Origin: Deltaproteobacteria bacterium
Lineage (GTDB): Bacteria; Desulfobacterota; Desulfomonilia; UBA1062
Length of the DNA: 64,000 nt
Assembly (NCBI GenBank): GCA_029547045.1
Contig: JAKPQL010000032.1
Coordinates: 1 to 64,000 of the forward strand
Direction: 5' to 3'
The notes beneath the pieces were generated by a model. That model was not told the origin of the DNA. It saw only the letters and a program-made list of their open reading frames with translations, and did no database searches. A program made the position numbers and the translations under genes. Of the stretch, positions 37,016 to 47,931 are shown one piece after another (the first letter of the stretch is position 1; every line of letters starts with the position of its first letter).

Positions 37016-37390
37016 ATGAATCTCTACGAGATCATGTTCATCCTCAGCCCGGACATGGGCGAGGAAGAACGGGAAAAGTTCATCTCCCGCCTCAACGGCA
37101 CCATCACCAGGAACAAGGGTGAAGTCATCCGGCTCAACGATCTTGGGATAAAGTCCATGACCTACAAGATCAAGAAGAAGTCGCGGGGCCAGTACGTCCT
37201 CCTGTACCTTGAAGGACCGGGCGCCATGGTGGCCGAGATCGAGCGCATGCTGCGGATCGACGAGAACGTCATCAGGTTCGTGGTGGTGAAGCTCGACAGG
37301 CACGTAACCCGCCAGGACCTCGAGCCCAAGGCAGAGCCGGCCCCGGCCCAGGCGGAACCGACTACCCAGAACGAAGAAGTGGGAGCCTAA
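37016..37390 (+). CDS. rpsF: 30S ribosomal protein S6
   Basis: [30 protein letters not shown]...[26 protein letters not shown]. Confidence 0.95.
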   Translation: MNLYEIMFILSPDMGEEEREKFISRLNGTITRNKGEVIRLNDLGIKSMTYKIKKKSRGQYVLLYLEGPGAMVAEIERMLRIDENVIRFVVVKLDRHVTRQDLEPKAEPAPAQAEPTTQNEEVGA

Positions 37391-37391
37391 C

Positions 37392-37652
37392 ATGCAGGAA
37401 AGATCTCCGAGACCCCAGTCAAACCCCAGGAACAAGCCGTACTTCAAGAGGAAGACATGCAGGTTCTGTGAAGACAAGGCCCTGCCCATAGACTATAAGG
37501 CGCCCCACGTGCTCAAGGACTTCATAACAGAGCGCGGCAAGATCCTCCCCCGGAGGATCACCGGGACCTGTTCCTTCCATCAGAAGAAGCTGGCGGCTGA
37601 AATTAAGCGGGCCAGGATCATGGCTCTGCTCCCCTTCACCGTTCACGACTAG
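37392..37652 (+). CDS. rpsR: 30S ribosomal protein S18
   Basis: [64 protein letters not shown]. Confidence 0.97.
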   Translation: MQERSPRPQSNPRNKPYFKRKTCRFCEDKALPIDYKAPHVLKDFITERGKILPRRITGTCSFHQKKLAAEIKRARIMALLPFTVHD

Positions 37653-37656
37653 GGAC

Positions 37657-38577
37657 ATGCCCCACGCGAGCGGAGGCGGGATGACCCGGTGGACCGTCAC
37701 AGGGGTCTTCCTGCTCTACTCCATTCTCATCGTGGCAGCGACAGAGGTCCTTATGCCCGCAGCACTGCTGTACCCTGCAGCATACTGGTTCTACGCCCGG
37801 CGGGAAACGTTCCCCCGCAGTGCTCTTCTTGCGTGCCTGCCCCTGGGCCTGGCCGTTGTTCCGGCCTGTGCTGCCGGTGCCGTGCTGTATGGCGTGCTCA
37901 TCGTTCTCGCCCTTTCCATGCGGCTCTTCATCAGCAGAGGGAGTCCCGCCCTTGCCGTGGCGGTACCGGCAGGACTGGTCTTCGTCCTCGTCATGGCGGC
38001 GATCTTCTCTGCTGCGCAGGAACAGGGGGTTGCGGTGACCACGGTCGTGTCGGGGTGGGCCGATAGCGTGGTGAGCGAGTCCACCCGCGCATCCGCCGGG
38101 GTGTTCTCCGGAAAGGAGTTGAGCGATTTCCAGGACATGCTCGCCCTGGTACGGGACCGGATCGTCATGCTCTTCCCGGCCCTGATGCTCACGGGCGCCG
38201 CTTTCGTGCTGTGGCTCAACCTGCTCATCATTGCGGTCAAGGGAAGGGCTGCACGCCTGGGCGAGTGGCGCTCGCCCGAGGTCATGATCGGCCTCTTCAT
38301 CCTGGCGGGCCTGCTCACCATAGTGCCCATGCAAGGCGTTTCCACGGTGGGGGTGAACCTCCTGATCGTGGTGGGCCAGGTATATTTCTTCCAGGGCATC
38401 GCCATCGTTTCGGTCTTCATGGCCGAGCGCGGATGGCCGCTGCTGATCCGGTGGCCCCTTTACATACTGATCGTGATACAGATATATATTATGGTCATAG
38501 TGGCCGGGCTCGGACTCTTCGACGCCTGGTTCGATTTTCGAAAAAGGATACGAACACCAAAAGGAGACATACGATGA
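37657..38577 (+). CDS. DUF2232/YybS-like membrane protein
   Basis: Multiple TM segments; sits between rpsR and rplI, as commonly seen. Confidence 0.8.
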   Translation: MPHASGGGMTRWTVTGVFLLYSILIVAATEVLMPAALLYPAAYWFYARRETFPRSALLACLPLGLAVVPACAAGAVLYGVLIVLALSMRLFISRGSPALAVAVPAGLVFVLVMAAIFSAAQEQGVAVTTVVSGWADSVVSESTRASAGVFSGKELSDFQDMLALVRDRIVMLFPALMLTGAAFVLWLNLLIIAVKGRAARLGEWRSPEVMIGLFILAGLLTIVPMQGVSTVGVNLLIVVGQVYFFQGIAIVSVFMAERGWPLLIRWPLYILIVIQIYIMVIVAGLGLFDAWFDFRKRIRTPKGDIR

Positions 38578-39029
38578 AAGTGGTACTCTTGGAGACGATC
38601 GAAGGCCTGGGCAGCGTGGGCCAGGAGGTGAAGGTGAAAGACGGGTATGCCCGGAACTTCCTGGTACCGAAAGGCCTTGCCCTCCTGGCGACCGACTCGA
38701 ACCTCAAGGCGTTCAAGGACAAGATCCAGGCGCGCATCCGGTCAGAGGCAAAATCACGTGATCACGCCATGAAACTCGCCGAGGAGATCTCGTCCGCCGT
38801 TCTCACCTTCACCGTGAAGACGGGGCAGGAGGGCAAGCTGTTCGGGTCCGTCACCAGCAACGACATCTTCGATGCCCTGGTGGGCAAGGGGTTCGAGGTG
38901 GACAAGAAGAAGATCCACCTCAGCGAGCCCATCCGTCACGTGGGGACCCACGAGGTGGCGGTACGGCTGTTCCCCGAGGTTACGGCGCACGTGAAAGTGG
39001 AGGTGGTTGCAGAACCACAGGGCGAGTAA
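38574..39029 (+). CDS. rplI: 50S ribosomal protein L9
   Basis: MKVVLLETIEGLGSVGQEVKVKDGYARNFLVPKGLAL. Confidence 0.97.
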   Translation: MKVVLLETIEGLGSVGQEVKVKDGYARNFLVPKGLALLATDSNLKAFKDKIQARIRSEAKSRDHAMKLAEEISSAVLTFTVKTGQEGKLFGSVTSNDIFDALVGKGFEVDKKKIHLSEPIRHVGTHEVAVRLFPEVTAHVKVEVVAEPQGE

Positions 39030-39030
39030 G

Positions 39031-40380
39031 ATGGATACACCGCCGCTCTCCCTTCCCCACAACAGGGAAGCAGAAGAATGCATCCTCGGCGGCATTCTCA
39101 TGGAGAACTCATCACTGGATGCCGTAACGGAGATCCTGTCTCCGGACGACTTCTATGCGGAGCGCAACCGCATCCTCTTCGCCGAGATGCTCCGCCTCAT
39201 GGACAAGGGGCTGCCCATAGACCTGATCTCGCTCACCGAGTCGGTGGAGCAGCAGGGGAAGCTCGACAAGGTGGGCGGAGCATCCTACATCTCGCAGCTG
39301 GCTGACAACGTACCCACCTCAGCCAATATAGAGTACTATGCCAGGCTTGTCAGGGACAAGGCGGTGCTGCGCTCCCTCATCACCGGGGCGGGAGACATCA
39401 TCAAGCTCGCCAGGACGCCTTCGGGGGATGTTTCCGACGTGCTGGAGATCTCCGAGCAGATTGTCTATGCCATCAACAAGCAGGTGAAGGACAAGCGGGG
39501 CGGCCTCATGCGCATCGGGGTGCCGCTGAACGACCTCTACCGCAACCTCAGCCGCATGGCCAAGGGCGAGATCGACCAGGGCGTGGTTCCCACCGGGTTC
39601 GGCGATCTGGACAACCAGCTCCTGGGAGGGCTGCACAAGTCTGACCTGGTGATCGTCGCCGGCAGGCCTTCCATGGGGAAGACGTCCTTTGCCATGAACA
39701 TCGCCCAGTACGTGTCCGTGGTGGAGCAACTCCCGGTGGCGGTCTTTTCCCTGGAGATGGGGATCGACCAGCTGGCGCTCCGCATGCTTGCCAGTGAGGC
39801 ATGGATCAACCAGTCGTACGTGCGCTCCGCCGCATCGCTGTCCATGCTCAGGAAAGAGGACTGGAGCAAGCTGCTGGACGCCTCGGGCAAACTCAATGAC
39901 TCACCGCTCTACATCGACGACACGCCGGGCATCTCCCCCATGGAGATCAGGGCGAAGATCCGCAGACTCGTGTCCCAGGTGGACGTGCGCATGCTGGTGG
40001 TGGACTACCTCCAGCTCATGACGCTGAAGACCAGGACCGACTCGCGCGAGCAGGAGATCTCCGAGATATCCCGGACGCTAAAGGCCATTGCAAAGGAGTT
40101 CAACATCCCGGTCATCGCCATCAGCCAGCTGAACCGGAGGGTGGAGGAGCGCGGGGACAAGAGGCCCATGATGTCGGACCTGAGGGAGTCGGGCGCCATC
40201 GAGCAGGATGCCGACGTCATATGCTTCATCTACCGGGACGAGGTCTACAATCCCGACAGCCAGGAGAAGGGCATAGCCGAGATCATCATCGCAAAGCACC
40301 GTAACGGACCCACCGGTACGATCAAACTCGCCTGGCTCCCCGAGTATACCAAATTCTGGGAGCTCGACGCCCGCCGCTGA
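39031..40380 (+). CDS. dnaB: Replicative DNA helicase DnaB
   Basis: PHNREAEECILGGILME...VIVAGRPSMGKTSFAMNIA...RMLVVDYLQLM. Confidence 0.97.
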   Translation: MDTPPLSLPHNREAEECILGGILMENSSLDAVTEILSPDDFYAERNRILFAEMLRLMDKGLPIDLISLTESVEQQGKLDKVGGASYISQLADNVPTSANIEYYARLVRDKAVLRSLITGAGDIIKLARTPSGDVSDVLEISEQIVYAINKQVKDKRGGLMRIGVPLNDLYRNLSRMAKGEIDQGVVPTGFGDLDNQLLGGLHKSDLVIVAGRPSMGKTSFAMNIAQYVSVVEQLPVAVFSLEMGIDQLALRMLASEAWINQSYVRSAASLSMLRKEDWSKLLDASGKLNDSPLYIDDTPGISPMEIRAKIRRLVSQVDVRMLVVDYLQLMTLKTRTDSREQEISEISRTLKAIAKEFNIPVIAISQLNRRVEERGDKRPMMSDLRESGAIEQDADVICFIYRDEVYNPDSQEKGIAEIIIAKHRNGPTGTIKLAWLPEYTKFWELDARR

Positions 40381-40415
40381 GAAGCCTTACTGCCGCCCCT
40401 GGAAGATCCTGCGGA

Positions 40416-41174
40416 CTAGAACCTCTTCCTCCGGATCGGGTACTCGTGCCCGATGTGCAGGTCCTCGGCCAGGATTGAGCGCTGCTTCCCGATGGCATCA
40501 CGTATCCTCTGGAGGGAGCGCATCTCGATCTGCCGCACCCGTTCCCTGGTCACCCCGATCTGCACCGCGATGTCCTTGAGTGTTGCGGGCGGATCGCTGA
40601 AGAAACGCTTCTCGATGATGTACACCTCACGCTTGCTCAGGATGGGGGGATCGCACCGGAGGAGTCCCAGCAGATACGCGTGCCGCTCCTTGTGAGAGTA
40701 GAAGTCGTCCTGGTCGGGCCCTTCGTAGAGCAGGTGGTCCATCAGGCATTCCTCGTGCTCCGATTCGCTCGGAATGGTGCTGTCCAGGGATATCAGCCCC
40801 TTGGCGTGGGTGAGCCTGCCCGTGTGGACCTGGTAGCTCTTATGGATGAAGTTCTTGATGTAGGCCTTGATCCACCATATGGCATAGCAGATGAAGCGCA
40901 CCCCCATGTCCGGATCGAAGCGGGTCAGCGCCTTGACCAGCCCCATGTTGCCCTCCTGCACGATCTCCAGCGGCCCGTAGCCGAGGTGAAAATACGGCTG
41001 GGCGATCTTCACCACGAACCGAAGGTTCGAGGTGATGATCTTCTTGCCCGAGTCGATGTCGCCCTGCTTGTACTTCCGTGCCAGGTCGTGCTCTTCCTCG
41101 GGCGTGAGGAGGGAGTAGTCTTTGATCTTCCGGGTGTAGTTCTCGAAATCCGAAGACGGATATCTGCTCCCCAT
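40416..41174 (-). CDS. rpoH: RNA polymerase sigma-32-type factor
   Basis: YSLLTPEEEHDLARKYKQGD...NLRFVVKIAQPYFHLGYGPLEIVQEGNMGLVKALTRFDPDMGVRFICYAIWWIKAYIKNFI; C-terminal HTH GVTRERVRQIE. Confidence 0.92.
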   Translation of the reverse strand: MGSRYPSSDFENYTRKIKDYSLLTPEEEHDLARKYKQGDIDSGKKIITSNLRFVVKIAQPYFHLGYGPLEIVQEGNMGLVKALTRFDPDMGVRFICYAIWWIKAYIKNFIHKSYQVHTGRLTHAKGLISLDSTIPSESEHEECLMDHLLYEGPDQDDFYSHKERHAYLLGLLRCDPPILSKREVYIIEKRFFSDPPATLKDIAVQIGVTRERVRQIEMRSLQRIRDAIGKQRSILAEDLHIGHEYPIRRKRF

Positions 41175-41335
41175 AGACCCTCCCGAAAATGGGATAGTTC
41201 ACGATACCTCTTATCTTTCACAAAAGTCAACAAAAAATTGCAGAGAATCGGAGATGCTTTCAATAATGTGGAAAAACAAGCGCTTGAACGAGGTTAAGAA
41301 TGCATTATAAAATATAAATTACACACAATGAGTGC

Positions 41336-41974
41336 TCATTCATTTTTCTCCCCTGTCTGCACCACGCTGTTCAGGGCCAGCTTCTTCCTGTGTTGTCGGA
41401 TATAGATGAAAAATACAACCGTCATCACCGCGAGCACGCCGATGAGGGCGTGCCGGGAATACCGCATCACCAGTTCCATGTTGTCGCCCACGAACTTCCC
41501 GATGTATGCCAGGATGGTCACCCAGATGGCGGATCCCAGCGCGGTGTACCCGCAGAAGTGCCAGAGGTTCATGCGGGCGAGCCCGGCGGGGAAGGAGATG
41601 AAGTGGCGTAGTCCCGGTATGAGCCTGCCGGTAAAGGTGCTGATCTCCCCGTGGGTGATGAAAAAGGCGTTCACCTTTTCGAACCGGTGCGGGGGAAAGA
41701 GTATGTACTTGCCGTACCGCATGAGCAGCGGCCTGCCGAGCCACAGCGCGAGCACGTAGTTGAAGAGCGCGCCCAGGATGCTCCCCGCCACGCCGCACAG
41801 GATCACCGCGAGCATGTTCATGTCGCCCCTGGAAACCAGATACCCGGCCGGGGGGATGACCACCTCGCTGGGGATGGGGACAAAGGTGCTCTCCAGAAAC
41901 ATGAGCACCGCAATGCCGGGGTATCCCAGCTGACCTATCTTTTCCACGAGCCACAGGATGATCTCTTCCATCAT
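41336..41974 (-). CDS. DedA-family membrane protein
   Basis: FLESTFVPIPSEVVIPPAGYL...FTGRLIPGLRHFISFPAGLARM. Confidence 0.92.
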   Translation of the reverse strand: MMEEIILWLVEKIGQLGYPGIAVLMFLESTFVPIPSEVVIPPAGYLVSRGDMNMLAVILCGVAGSILGALFNYVLALWLGRPLLMRYGKYILFPPHRFEKVNAFFITHGEISTFTGRLIPGLRHFISFPAGLARMNLWHFCGYTALGSAIWVTILAYIGKFVGDNMELVMRYSRHALIGVLAVMTVVFFIYIRQHRKKLALNSVVQTGEKNE

Positions 41975-42074
41975 CCCATCATATAGCACCGGGGAAGTCA
42001 TTGCAATAAATCACCCTGGAGGGTAAAGGACCCTTGTTCGGGAGAGGCTTGAAAGACAACTGAGGCCGGAGTGC

Positions 42075-43367
42075 ATGTCGAACTGGGCAGGTGAGCTGAA
42101 GATCGATTCCATGGCGTATGGCGGGAGGGGCGTCGGCAGGAGGGCTGACGGCAAGGTTGTCTTCGTCCCGCTGGTCATCCCGGGGGAATTCGTGCGGGTG
42201 AGCACGGTCCGTGAGCACCGGGGGTACGTGGATGCACGCCTGGATGAGGTCATCGAGGCATCCCCCGGGAGGGTCCAGCCGGGATGCCGCCACTTCCCCG
42301 CATGCGGAGGGTGTGACTGGCAGCACATGGCGTACGACCTCCAGGTCATGGCCAAGGACGCCATCCTGCAGGAACAGATCGAGGCGAAAGGGATCGTGCC
42401 GGCCAGGCTGGAGGAACCCGTTGCTTCACCCAGGGCCATGGGCTACCGGTGCCATGCGACGTTGCGATGCGCTCGGTCGGGCGCTTTCCAGGCAGGCTTC
42501 TTTTCCAAGCTGTCCCATACCCTTGTGCCCGTCGAGCAATGCCCGGTGCTGAACGACACCTGCAACGAAACACTCCACCAGTTGAGGGTGTTCTTCACGA
42601 GACATCCCTGGGCCGGGATAGTCGATCTCGAGATCCATGCGCCCGGGGAGGGCGCCCTGCTCCGCCTCGGTTTCCGCCGGCCGTCTGTGAAGACCGACCG
42701 TGAACGACTGCATGCCCTGCACCAGGGCCTGGGCCTGCAGGGGCTTTCCGCGGTATTCTCCGGCGGGAGGCACTCCGAGTATGTCCTGGGCGGGGAGTAC
42801 TGCTGCTACGAGGTGCTTGCCTCGGGAAAAATCCTGCAGCTGAGAAGCGGGTTCGGCGCCTTCATCCAGGCGAACATGGCAGTGAACCAGTCCCTGGTGG
42901 CGCACGTGTGTGACGCCCTGTCAGGGTCGGAAGACATTCTCGATCTCTACAGCGGCTCAGGCAACTTCGGCATCCCCCTGTCGCTGTGCGCCGGAAGAGT
43001 CTTGGCCGTGGAGCACGACGACCTGCTGGTGGAAGCCGGCAGGGCCGCTGCCCGGGACAACGGCAGAGACAACCTTCGCTTCCTGAGAGAAGGCGTTTCC
43101 AAAACGGTGCAGCGCCTCGAGAAGCAGGGAAGGCGCTTCCATGCGGTGGTGCTGGACCCTCCGCGGGAAGGGGTGAGGGGGATCCTGCCCGGCATCGTGC
43201 GCCTGCAGCCCCAAAAGATAGCCTACATCTCCTGCAACCCCAGCACCCTCGCAAGAGACCTGGCTCAGCTTGCGGCAGGGGGATACAGGGTGGTATCGCT
43301 GAGGCTCTTCGACATGTTCCCCCAGACCTTCCACATCGAGTCCGTGGCGGTGCTGGAAAGGGTCTAG
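42075..43367 (+). CDS. 23S rRNA (uracil-5-)-methyltransferase (RumA/RlmD family)
   Basis: TRAM domain; Fe-S cysteines CRHFPACGGCDWQHM; DLYSGSGNFGIPLS; DPPREGVRG; ISCNPSTLARDL. Confidence 0.93.
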   Translation: MSNWAGELKIDSMAYGGRGVGRRADGKVVFVPLVIPGEFVRVSTVREHRGYVDARLDEVIEASPGRVQPGCRHFPACGGCDWQHMAYDLQVMAKDAILQEQIEAKGIVPARLEEPVASPRAMGYRCHATLRCARSGAFQAGFFSKLSHTLVPVEQCPVLNDTCNETLHQLRVFFTRHPWAGIVDLEIHAPGEGALLRLGFRRPSVKTDRERLHALHQGLGLQGLSAVFSGGRHSEYVLGGEYCCYEVLASGKILQLRSGFGAFIQANMAVNQSLVAHVCDALSGSEDILDLYSGSGNFGIPLSLCAGRVLAVEHDDLLVEAGRAAARDNGRDNLRFLREGVSKTVQRLEKQGRRFHAVVLDPPREGVRGILPGIVRLQPQKIAYISCNPSTLARDLAQLAAGGYRVVSLRLFDMFPQTFHIESVAVLERV

Positions 43368-43442
43368 AAACAGATCACCGCCCCTGACCCGGGAGGTTTT
43401 TCATCTGGACAAAGGACGAAACCGGCCTGTATATGGTGCATG

Positions 43443-44291
43443 ATGAATGTTGGGCTCGTTTGCAAAGAGGGCAATTCCGAGGCCCTTGCACTGTCCGCTC
43501 GGGTGTTCCAGTGGATGCGGGACAATGCGGTGCCCTGCCTCATGGAGGACCACCTCTCAGCCCATCTCAGTGAGGGAAGGACTCTCGATGTCTGGAGGAA
43601 TGCGGACATCCTGGTGGTGGTGGGCGGAGACGGCACCATCCTGCGGGCCGTCCGGATGTCCATTCCCCGCAGGATTCCCATCCTGGGGATCCACATGGGG
43701 TATCTCGGCTTCCTCAGCGAGGTGACGGAAAACGAGTTCGTCAAGGCCCTCGAGGACATGAAGGCTGGCAGATACACCCTGGACGAGCGCACCATGCTGG
43801 AGGTGAGCCTCCACCGGGGGGACACCGTGGTGGCTTCCCAGTCCGTGCTGAACGACCTGGTCATCAACAAGGGTGCCCTGGCTCGGATCATCGACATAGA
43901 GGTCTGGACCGACAACGCCTTCATCACCGCGTACCGGGCGGACGGCCTCATCGTGTCCACCCCCACCGGTTCCACCGCCTACAACCTGGCCGCCGGGGGG
44001 CCCATCGTGCATCCCCACGTGGGCGCCCTCATCCTGAACCCCATCTGCCCCCACGTGCTTTCCAACAGGAGCATCGTGCTGCCGGATTCCCAGGAGGTGA
44101 TCGTGGTGGTGAAGTCGGGCAGGGAATCCGACCGCATCTATCTCACCCTGGATGGCCAGATGGGGTATCCGCTCCTTGCTGACGACCGGATCCGGGTGAG
44201 ACGGGGAGCCATGAGGGCCGTCATGGTGCGATTCCCCCAGAGGACCTACTTCGAGATCCTCCGCAGCAAGCTGAAGTGGCAGGAGCGATGA
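43443..44291 (+). CDS. nadK: NAD kinase
   Basis: VVVGGDGTILRAVR...TPTGSTAYNLAAGGPIVHP. Confidence 0.95.
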   Translation: MNVGLVCKEGNSEALALSARVFQWMRDNAVPCLMEDHLSAHLSEGRTLDVWRNADILVVVGGDGTILRAVRMSIPRRIPILGIHMGYLGFLSEVTENEFVKALEDMKAGRYTLDERTMLEVSLHRGDTVVASQSVLNDLVINKGALARIIDIEVWTDNAFITAYRADGLIVSTPTGSTAYNLAAGGPIVHPHVGALILNPICPHVLSNRSIVLPDSQEVIVVVKSGRESDRIYLTLDGQMGYPLLADDRIRVRRGAMRAVMVRFPQRTYFEILRSKLKWQER

Positions 44292-45949
44292 TCGAGTTTC
44301 TCAGGATCTCTTCCATGGCGATCTTCGACGAGATCGAGGTGGAGTTTGCCCGCGGTCTCAACTGCATTACAGGAGAGACCGGAGCGGGGAAGTCCCTCAT
44401 CCTCGACGCCCTGACCCTGCTCATGGGGGCACGGGCGGGCCGCGAACTGGTGCGGCCCGGAAGCGAAAAGACCACCATAGAGGCCCTGGTGAGCGTATCC
44501 GGCCGTGAGACGGTGCTCAGGCGCGAGATCTTTGCCACCGGGGGCAACCGCTGCTACGTGGACAACAGGCTCACCACCGCAGCCGGCCTGGCCGAGGTGT
44601 CCTCCGGGATCATCCACATCTACGGCCAGCACGAGTACCAGGACCTCCTGAACCCGAGGCAGCACATGAAGATCCTGGAGGACTATGCCGGCATCAGCCG
44701 GGACCGGGTGGAGCGGTGCCATGACGACTACACCCGGGCCCGGGAGCGGCTCGAGACCCTCCAGGCGCAGATAAGGGCCGCAGCAGACGAGCGTGAGTAT
44801 CTCGAACACTGCATGGAGGAGCTCGATGCCATGCCCCTGGAGGAGGGGCTGGAAGACCGTCTCAGCGCCGAGCTGCAGACGGTCCGCAGGGCCGCGGAGC
44901 TCAGGGATTCGGCCCTGGCGCTGGTGGATATGATCTACTCCGGCACCCCGTCCATGAACGACCTGGGCGGACAGGCGCGCCAGCTGCTCTCCCGCATCGC
45001 CCATTACGACCACGAACTCGAACCGCTCGTACAGGGCATGGAAGGCATCATGGCCCAGCTCGGAGAGATCGATGCCGGGCTCAGGCGCAGGATGGACGCC
45101 TATGAGATCGACCCCGGGCACGCCCAACAGCTTGAGGAGCGGCTCCATGCCCTGCGCGACCTGAAGCGGAAGCACCGCACAGACGAGGCGGGCCTGATCC
45201 GGCTCGGGACGGAGATCGGCCAGAAACTCGCCATGCTGGACGCATCCGAGCAGAGCACCATCTCCGCCAGGGCCCTGGTGGACGAGACCCTGAAACGATA
45301 CCGGGAGGCGCTCAGGACGTTCCTGGAGGCGCGGGCCCGTGCGGCGACGAAACTGTGCAGGGCCATCACCAAAGACCTTGCCGAGCTCGGCATGCCGGGC
45401 ACCGACTTCCGGGTGGAGCAGCCCGGGCCCAAGGACCTCGACGGGATATCCCTCGAGCAGGACGCGCGGGCTGCGGCGCCCGGCGCGCTGCTCAAGGGCG
45501 AGTTCCTCGTCTCCACCAATGTGGGACAGAACGTGCTCCCCCTTGCCAGGATCGCCTCGGGCGGCGAACTGAGCCGGATCATGCTGGCCATAAAGGCCAG
45601 GCAGAACACCTCCACCGAGGCCACCCTCATCTTCGACGAGGTGGATGCGGGCATCAGCGGGCAGACCGCCATCGCCATCGCGGCGAAGCTGAAGGACCTG
45701 TCCCTGAACGCCCAGGCCATCGTGGTGACACATCTGCACCAGGTGGCCTCCGTTGCAGACGCACACTTCGTCATCACCAAGACCGTCCGGGGCAGGACCA
45801 CCTCGTCCACCCTGGGACGCCTCACCGGGTCGGACCGGGTCATGGAACTCGCCCGGATGATGGGGGGCGATTCGCCGAGCCTCACCGTGATCGAACATGC
45901 CCGCGAATTGGTGGGCGCCCATGAGGCCGGACGCCCCAGGGAACACTAG
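44288..45949 (+). CDS. recN: DNA repair protein RecN
   Basis: MIEFLRISSMAIFDEIEVEFARGLNCITGETGAGKSLILDAL...IASGGELSRIMLAIK...LIFDEVDAGISG. Confidence 0.97.
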   Translation: MIEFLRISSMAIFDEIEVEFARGLNCITGETGAGKSLILDALTLLMGARAGRELVRPGSEKTTIEALVSVSGRETVLRREIFATGGNRCYVDNRLTTAAGLAEVSSGIIHIYGQHEYQDLLNPRQHMKILEDYAGISRDRVERCHDDYTRARERLETLQAQIRAAADEREYLEHCMEELDAMPLEEGLEDRLSAELQTVRRAAELRDSALALVDMIYSGTPSMNDLGGQARQLLSRIAHYDHELEPLVQGMEGIMAQLGEIDAGLRRRMDAYEIDPGHAQQLEERLHALRDLKRKHRTDEAGLIRLGTEIGQKLAMLDASEQSTISARALVDETLKRYREALRTFLEARARAATKLCRAITKDLAELGMPGTDFRVEQPGPKDLDGISLEQDARAAAPGALLKGEFLVSTNVGQNVLPLARIASGGELSRIMLAIKARQNTSTEATLIFDEVDAGISGQTAIAIAAKLKDLSLNAQAIVVTHLHQVASVADAHFVITKTVRGRTTSSTLGRLTGSDRVMELARMMGGDSPSLTVIEHARELVGAHEAGRPREH

Positions 45950-46023
45950 GGGATCATTTATATTTGACTTTTCAGGGTTTCAATGGTCTATGGAGGGAAA
46001 CCAGCAGGGACAGCAAGGGAGCC

Positions 46024-46482
46024 ATGATACGAAAACCTTCCATTGCCGAGGCGGAGCAGATAAAGGGCCTCATCGACCCCTTCGTGAAGGAGGGACTGCT
46101 CCTCCCGAGATCACTCCATTCCCTGTATACCACCATCAGGGACTTCTGGGTGGATTGCTCCGATGAAGGGAACGAAGAACTCACCGGATGCGGCGCCCTG
46201 CACATCTCCTGGGCCGATCTGGCGGAGATACGCACCCTTGCCGTGAGGAAGGACCTCCAGGGCAGGGGGAACGGGAGGGCCCTGGTACAGGCATGCCTCG
46301 ATGAGGCCAGGAGACTCGGCGTGCACAGGGTGTTCACCCTCACCTTCGCGCCGGAGTTCTTCAGGAAGGTCGGGTTCATCGAGGTGGACAAGGCCACGCT
46401 GCCCAACAAGATCTGGGCCGACTGCATCCACTGCCAGTATTTTCCCGACTGCCGTGAGATCGCACTGATCCGCGACCTGTAG
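46024..46482 (+). CDS. N-acetyltransferase (ArgA-like, N-acetylglutamate synthase family)
   Basis: IRKPSIAEAEQIKGLI...LAEIRTLAVRKDLQGRGNGRALVQACLDEARRLGVHRVFTLTFAPEFFRKVGF. Confidence 0.88.
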   Translation: MIRKPSIAEAEQIKGLIDPFVKEGLLLPRSLHSLYTTIRDFWVDCSDEGNEELTGCGALHISWADLAEIRTLAVRKDLQGRGNGRALVQACLDEARRLGVHRVFTLTFAPEFFRKVGFIEVDKATLPNKIWADCIHCQYFPDCREIALIRDL

Positions 46483-46490
46483 AGGTATCC

Positions 46491-47816
46491 ATGCACGTGT
46501 CCGAGACCATGGAAAAGGCATCCGCGCTCTTGATCAGGAGGTCCATCAGCGACTTCGAGGTGTACGGGATCGCCTCGGACACCATCCGGGCCGAGTCCAA
46601 GCACGGCATGGCGGATTTCCTCACCCGTTCCCGGGAGACCGGCATCAGCATCCGGGTGCTCGTGGACGGGGCCATGGGGTTTTCCTACGGGAAAGATGCG
46701 GACGATGCCCTCGTCGATGCCGCCCTCACCTCAGCGCGGTACCAGTTCATTGACGGCCACAACCGGTTCCCCGGGGAACCGGGCCTCTATCCCGTGCCAC
46801 CTGAGCCGGACGGCGACATAGAAGCACTGGATGCGGACGGATGCATACGCAGGGCCGTGCAGCTCGAGGCCACGGCGCGGGACGCGGACCCCAGGGTGGA
46901 GCATATCAGGAAGGCCTCCTTCTCCCGCTCGTGCGCAGAGGTCCATGTCCTGAACTCCCACGGCATCCGGTCCGCCCACAGGACCGGGACGGTATCCTGC
47001 TCCCTCATGGTGACCCTGAGGCAGGGTGATGACGTGCAGTCCGGGTATGACTTCGACTTCAGCCACACCCTGGCCGGGTTCGACGTGGACAGGGTCGCCA
47101 GGTCGGCAGTGCAACGCGCGGCCCGCCTCCTCGGGGCTCGCAGGTTCATGACCGCCCGGGTCCCCGTGCTCTTCGACCGGTCGAGCACCGCCGAGATCCT
47201 GGAGTTCATTTCGGACGCCTTTCTCGGCGAGAACGTCCTGAAGGGCAAGTCCGCCCTGGCGGACAGGCTTGGCACACGGTGCTTCTCCGAGACCGTCACC
47301 ATCGCCGACAACCCCCTGCACCCCCTTTCCGCAGATGCCTGCCCCTTTGACGGCGAAGGAGTGGCCTCCCGAAACACGGTCCTGGTGGCCAACGGAACCG
47401 TGCAGGCCTTTCTCTACGACACCTACTGGGCCGGGTGCGCCGGAACCGTCTCCACCGGGAATTCCGTGAGGGGAGGGTACCGGTCGTGGCCGACCCTGGG
47501 CATACGCCATTTCTGTCTGGAACCCTGCAGTGAGCAGATCTCCAGGGTGCTTGAGGATCTGCCCATGGTGCTCAAAGTCACGGACATCATGGGCATGCAC
47601 ACGGCAAACCCCATCACCGGGGAGCTCTCCGTGGGAATCAACGGCATCGTGCTCGAAAAGGGCGTGCAGGCCTATCCGGTGCGCGAGGCGGCGCTGTCGG
47701 GGAACATCTACGAGATGCTGGGCAGGGTCATGGCGGTGGGCGATGAGCCGCGGGCATTCGGGCACGTGCTCTGCCCGTCGATTCTCATCGACCAGGTGGA
47801 CATCAGCTCCCAGTGA
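46491..47816 (+). CDS. pmbA: TldD/PmbA family metallopeptidase homologue
   Basis: Length and motifs ([69 protein letters not shown]). Confidence 0.92.
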   Translation: MHVSETMEKASALLIRRSISDFEVYGIASDTIRAESKHGMADFLTRSRETGISIRVLVDGAMGFSYGKDADDALVDAALTSARYQFIDGHNRFPGEPGLYPVPPEPDGDIEALDADGCIRRAVQLEATARDADPRVEHIRKASFSRSCAEVHVLNSHGIRSAHRTGTVSCSLMVTLRQGDDVQSGYDFDFSHTLAGFDVDRVARSAVQRAARLLGARRFMTARVPVLFDRSSTAEILEFISDAFLGENVLKGKSALADRLGTRCFSETVTIADNPLHPLSADACPFDGEGVASRNTVLVANGTVQAFLYDTYWAGCAGTVSTGNSVRGGYRSWPTLGIRHFCLEPCSEQISRVLEDLPMVLKVTDIMGMHTANPITGELSVGINGIVLEKGVQAYPVREAALSGNIYEMLGRVMAVGDEPRAFGHVLCPSILIDQVDISSQ

Positions 47817-47856
47817 CATTCACGCACCCACGCTGACGGCCGGGGCAAGATACCGG

Positions 47857-47886
47857 TTGAAAAGGGGGGGGGCGCTGTTCTATGGT
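47857..47886 (+). promoter_or_regulatory. candidate promoter upstream of secA with a G9 homopolymer in the spacer
   Basis: TTGAAA (47857-47862), 18-nt spacer containing G9 (47864-47872), TATGGT (47881-47886). Confidence 0.4.
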
Positions 47887-47931
47887 GCTCCCCGGGAACG
47901 ACCCATCACGAAAAGACAGGGACCAGCGAAG

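Noticed and set aside
47530-47931. N-terminal extension of the secA ORF back to 47530
   Set aside because: It overlaps pmbA in another frame. Canonical SecA starts at [18 protein letters not shown] (47932).
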